In this document: positions 62,448 to 64,000 of the stretch, piece by piece
Position numbering within the stretch: the stretch's first letter is position 1
Layout of the letters: each line of letters starts with the position of its first letter
NCBI GenBank assembly: GCA_020852955.1
Contig: JADYZW010000062.1
Coordinates: 1 to 64,000, forward strand
Source of the DNA: Deltaproteobacteria bacterium
GTDB lineage: Bacteria; Desulfobacterota; Binatia; UTPRO1
Reading direction: 5' to 3'
Length of the DNA stretch: 64,000 nucleotides
Translations under genes and position numbers: made by a program
The notes under the pieces: generated by a model
What the model saw: the letters and a program-made list of their open reading frames with translations, nothing else
What the model was told of the DNA's origin: nothing
The model's database searches: none

Positions 62448-63638
62448 GTGCTGGACTCTCGCCGCCGCCGACCGCTCCGCTCCGGCGGCCTCGTGCTTCT
62501 CCTCCTCCTCGCCGCTCCCGACGGCGCCCACGCGCGCGACCTCGTCGTCGCCACGACCGGCGAGGCCGCCCTCCAGCCGCCGATGATCGTACTCGGCATC
62601 GGCGGCCGGCCCGCCGGGTCGTCCGGGCCCTCGAAGAATCCCCTCGAGGATCTCGGCATCGATCTCCCCGCCGTCGCGATCCTCGACACCGGCGCCAGCG
62701 GCCACGTGCTCTCGCACGGCAGCGCGATCCGCTTCGGAGTCGAGGCCGAGCCCGGCTCGCGCTACGTCGAGGCCGGCATGAGCGGCGACCACGCGATGGA
62801 GGTCTCGCGCGCCCTCACCCTCACCGCGACCGATCTCGATCCCGCCGATGACGGCGCATCCCGCGGACGCCGTTCCAGCCCCGCCACGTATCGCCTCGCC
62901 TCGCAGCGCGTCCTCCTGAACGACGCGCCCGCCGATCCGGGTGCCCTCCTCCTCTCGCCGGGCGCCATGGTGGACGTCGTCGGCATGCCCCTCATCCGCG
63001 AGCGCGTCGTCGAGATCGTTCCCGGCGACGACGACGCGGGCGCGGTCGCGGTCCGTCTCCACCCGAGCGCGGCCGGGCTCGGCGTCGACGCCTGGATCCC
63101 GCTCGCCCTCACCGACTTCAACCGCCGCGATCCCAGGAACCGCGGGCCCGTGCCCTCGCTCGCCGAGAACCCGCTCGTCGAGGACGTCCGGGTCGAGCGC
63201 GGGGCCGCCGACGCCGCCGGGGCCTGGCTCCTCGACACCGGCGCGGTGTGCAGCATGATCTCGACGTCGACCGCTCGCGCGCTCGGCCTCGTCGACTCCG
63301 CCGGAGCGCCGACGCGCCGCCCGGACTTCACGCTCCCCGTCGGCGGCATCGGCGGCGGCCACACGAGCCTCCCGGGCTTCCGCCTCGACCGCCTGACGAT
63401 CGCCGCCGACGGCGACCGCGCCCTCGTCTTCGAGCGCCCCGCCGTCGTCGTCCACGACGTCACCACGACCCGCGCGGACGGCGCGAAGGTCACGCTCGAC
63501 GGCATCCTCGGGATGAACCTCCTGCTGCCGTCGGGCACCGGCCTGACGATGCTCGGCGCCGCCCGGCAGCTCCCGTCGCGGTTCGCGCGCATCGTGATCG
63601 ACGCGCGCGGGGAGCGGCTGGGCGTGAAGCTGCGCTGA
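62448..63638 (+). CDS. Secreted two-domain aspartic protease-like protein
   Basis: A 396-residue protein with a basic N-terminus and Leu-rich signal peptide (about 1-29, cleaved after GAHA). Two aspartic protease motifs are visible: AILDTGASGHVL (D80) and WLLDTGAVCSMI (D263), each followed by a hydrophobic-Gly region (DVVGMPLI; DGILGMNLL). This resembles a two-lobed, pepsin-like or tandem retropepsin-like fold, uncommon in bacteria. The GTG start is the best-placed one before the signal peptide; the ribosome-binding site is weak. It is divergent from fliK. Substrate unknown. Confidence 0.82.
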   Translation: MLDSRRRRPLRSGGLVLLLLLAAPDGAHARDLVVATTGEAALQPPMIVLGIGGRPAGSSGPSKNPLEDLGIDLPAVAILDTGASGHVLSHGSAIRFGVEAEPGSRYVEAGMSGDHAMEVSRALTLTATDLDPADDGASRGRRSSPATYRLASQRVLLNDAPADPGALLLSPGAMVDVVGMPLIRERVVEIVPGDDDAGAVAVRLHPSAAGLGVDAWIPLALTDFNRRDPRNRGPVPSLAENPLVEDVRVERGAADAAGAWLLDTGAVCSMISTSTARALGLVDSAGAPTRRPDFTLPVGGIGGGHTSLPGFRLDRLTIAADGDRALVFERPAVVVHDVTTTRADGAKVTLDGILGMNLLLPSGTGLTMLGAARQLPSRFARIVIDARGERLGVKLR

Positions 63639-63689
63639 CGGCGCCGCCCCCGGGGCCCGCGTCGCCGCCCGCGCGTACCGCGGTCGCGG

Positions 63690-64000
63690 TCAGCGCGCCG
63701 CCGCCGCGGCTGACGCCGGCACGGCGCCGGCCGCGGCGCTCCGGCTCTCCTGCTTCTCGCTCGCGAACAGCGAGTAGAGGACGGGCACAGCGGCGAGCGT
63801 GAACAGCGTGCCGATGATCATGCCGCCGACCAGTACGAACCCGATCGAGTTGCGCGCGCCGGCGCCCGGTCCGGAGACGAGCACGAGCGGAAGGTGCCCG
63901 ACGACGGTCGCGATGGTCGTCATCAGGACCGGGCGGAGGCGCACCATCGCGGCTTCGCGCGCCGCGTCGACGCGGCCGAGCCCCCGCTCCTGGAGATCGT
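63690..64000 (-). CDS. RND-family efflux pump inner-membrane protein, C-terminal end (partial)
   Basis: The last 103 or so codons of an AcrB/MdtB-type proton-driven transporter; the gene starts beyond the right edge. The C-terminal signature is clear: AAREAAMVRLRPVLMTTIAT, then GHLPLVLVSGPGAGARNSIG and IIGTLFTLAAVPVLYSLF covering the last two membrane helices, followed by an Ala-rich tail. It indicates a tripartite export system with an outer membrane. Convergent with the protease gene, 51 bases apart. Confidence 0.92.
   Translation of the reverse strand, partial: DLQERGLGRVDAAREAAMVRLRPVLMTTIATVVGHLPLVLVSGPGAGARNSIGFVLVGGMIIGTLFTLAAVPVLYSLFASEKQESRSAAAGAVPASAAAAAR

Overview
The window is a high-GC bacterial chromosome segment with no phage, insertion sequence, tRNA or CRISPR array that I can see. 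Three things point to a diderm, deltaproteobacteria-like organism: L- and P-ring flagellar genes (flgH, flgI), a PlsB acyltransferase and an RND efflux pump, all of which imply an outer membrane. A four-gene coenzyme F420 pathway is unusual for Proteobacteria. A Binatota- or Desulfobacterota-type lineage would fit, but that is inference; the partial 16S rRNA at the left edge would settle it.

1-4834 (mostly minus): the 5' part of a 16S rRNA gene with its own promoter and a boxA-like leader, then tyrS, ymdB, fthC and ftsY. A promoter whose -35 box contains the ftsY stop codon leads into a roughly 125-nt structured RNA candidate upstream of fthC. 4846-9263: smc and an HNH nuclease with a terminator. 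9377-17968 (plus): a B12-type radical SAM/DUF2344 fusion with rng, then cofG-cofH-cofD-cofE for F420. 18040-25559: lipid and sugar-nucleotide genes (plsB, manC), a class V aminotransferase, a pseudouridine synthase and small hypotheticals. 25778-27748: a ttuB-ttuA-trmI cassette that looks dedicated to tRNA T-loop thiolation and m1A58 methylation. 27829-37032: a second cyclo-ligase family gene, two small conserved genes, lon, glgA, a hypothetical gene, fpr/lysR, gph and an ErpA-type A-type carrier.

37080-62221 (minus) is a continuous flagellar island. In transcription order it runs fliK-flgD-flgE | fliL-fliM-fliN-fliO-fliP-fliQ-fliR-flhB-flhA-flhF-flhG-fliA-DUF2802-like | flgF-flgG-flgA-flgH-flgI-flgJ | flgM-flgN-flgK-flgL-csrA-fliW | sigma-54 activator. 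Start and stop codons overlap at most junctions. Sigma-54 (-24/-12) promoters precede fliK, fliL, flgF and the activator gene, and a sigma-28-like promoter precedes flgM. This is a class II/class III hierarchy that can be read from the DNA.

The most interesting signal is a palindrome, CGGCAG-N3-CTGCCG. It is centred 74-75 bp upstream of the predicted starts of flgF and fliK, with a degenerate version at fliL. It occurs at the same distance from a sigma-54-like promoter in front of an unlinked, unrecognised gene at 33631-34194. I read it as the enhancer site of the adjacent sigma-54 activator and propose the hypothetical gene as a new member of the flagellar regulon. A second theme is that several sigma-70-type -10 boxes lie only 6-8 nt before start codons, suggesting leaderless mRNAs. 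The right edge holds a secreted two-lobed aspartic protease (plus) and the 3' end of an RND efflux pump gene (minus).
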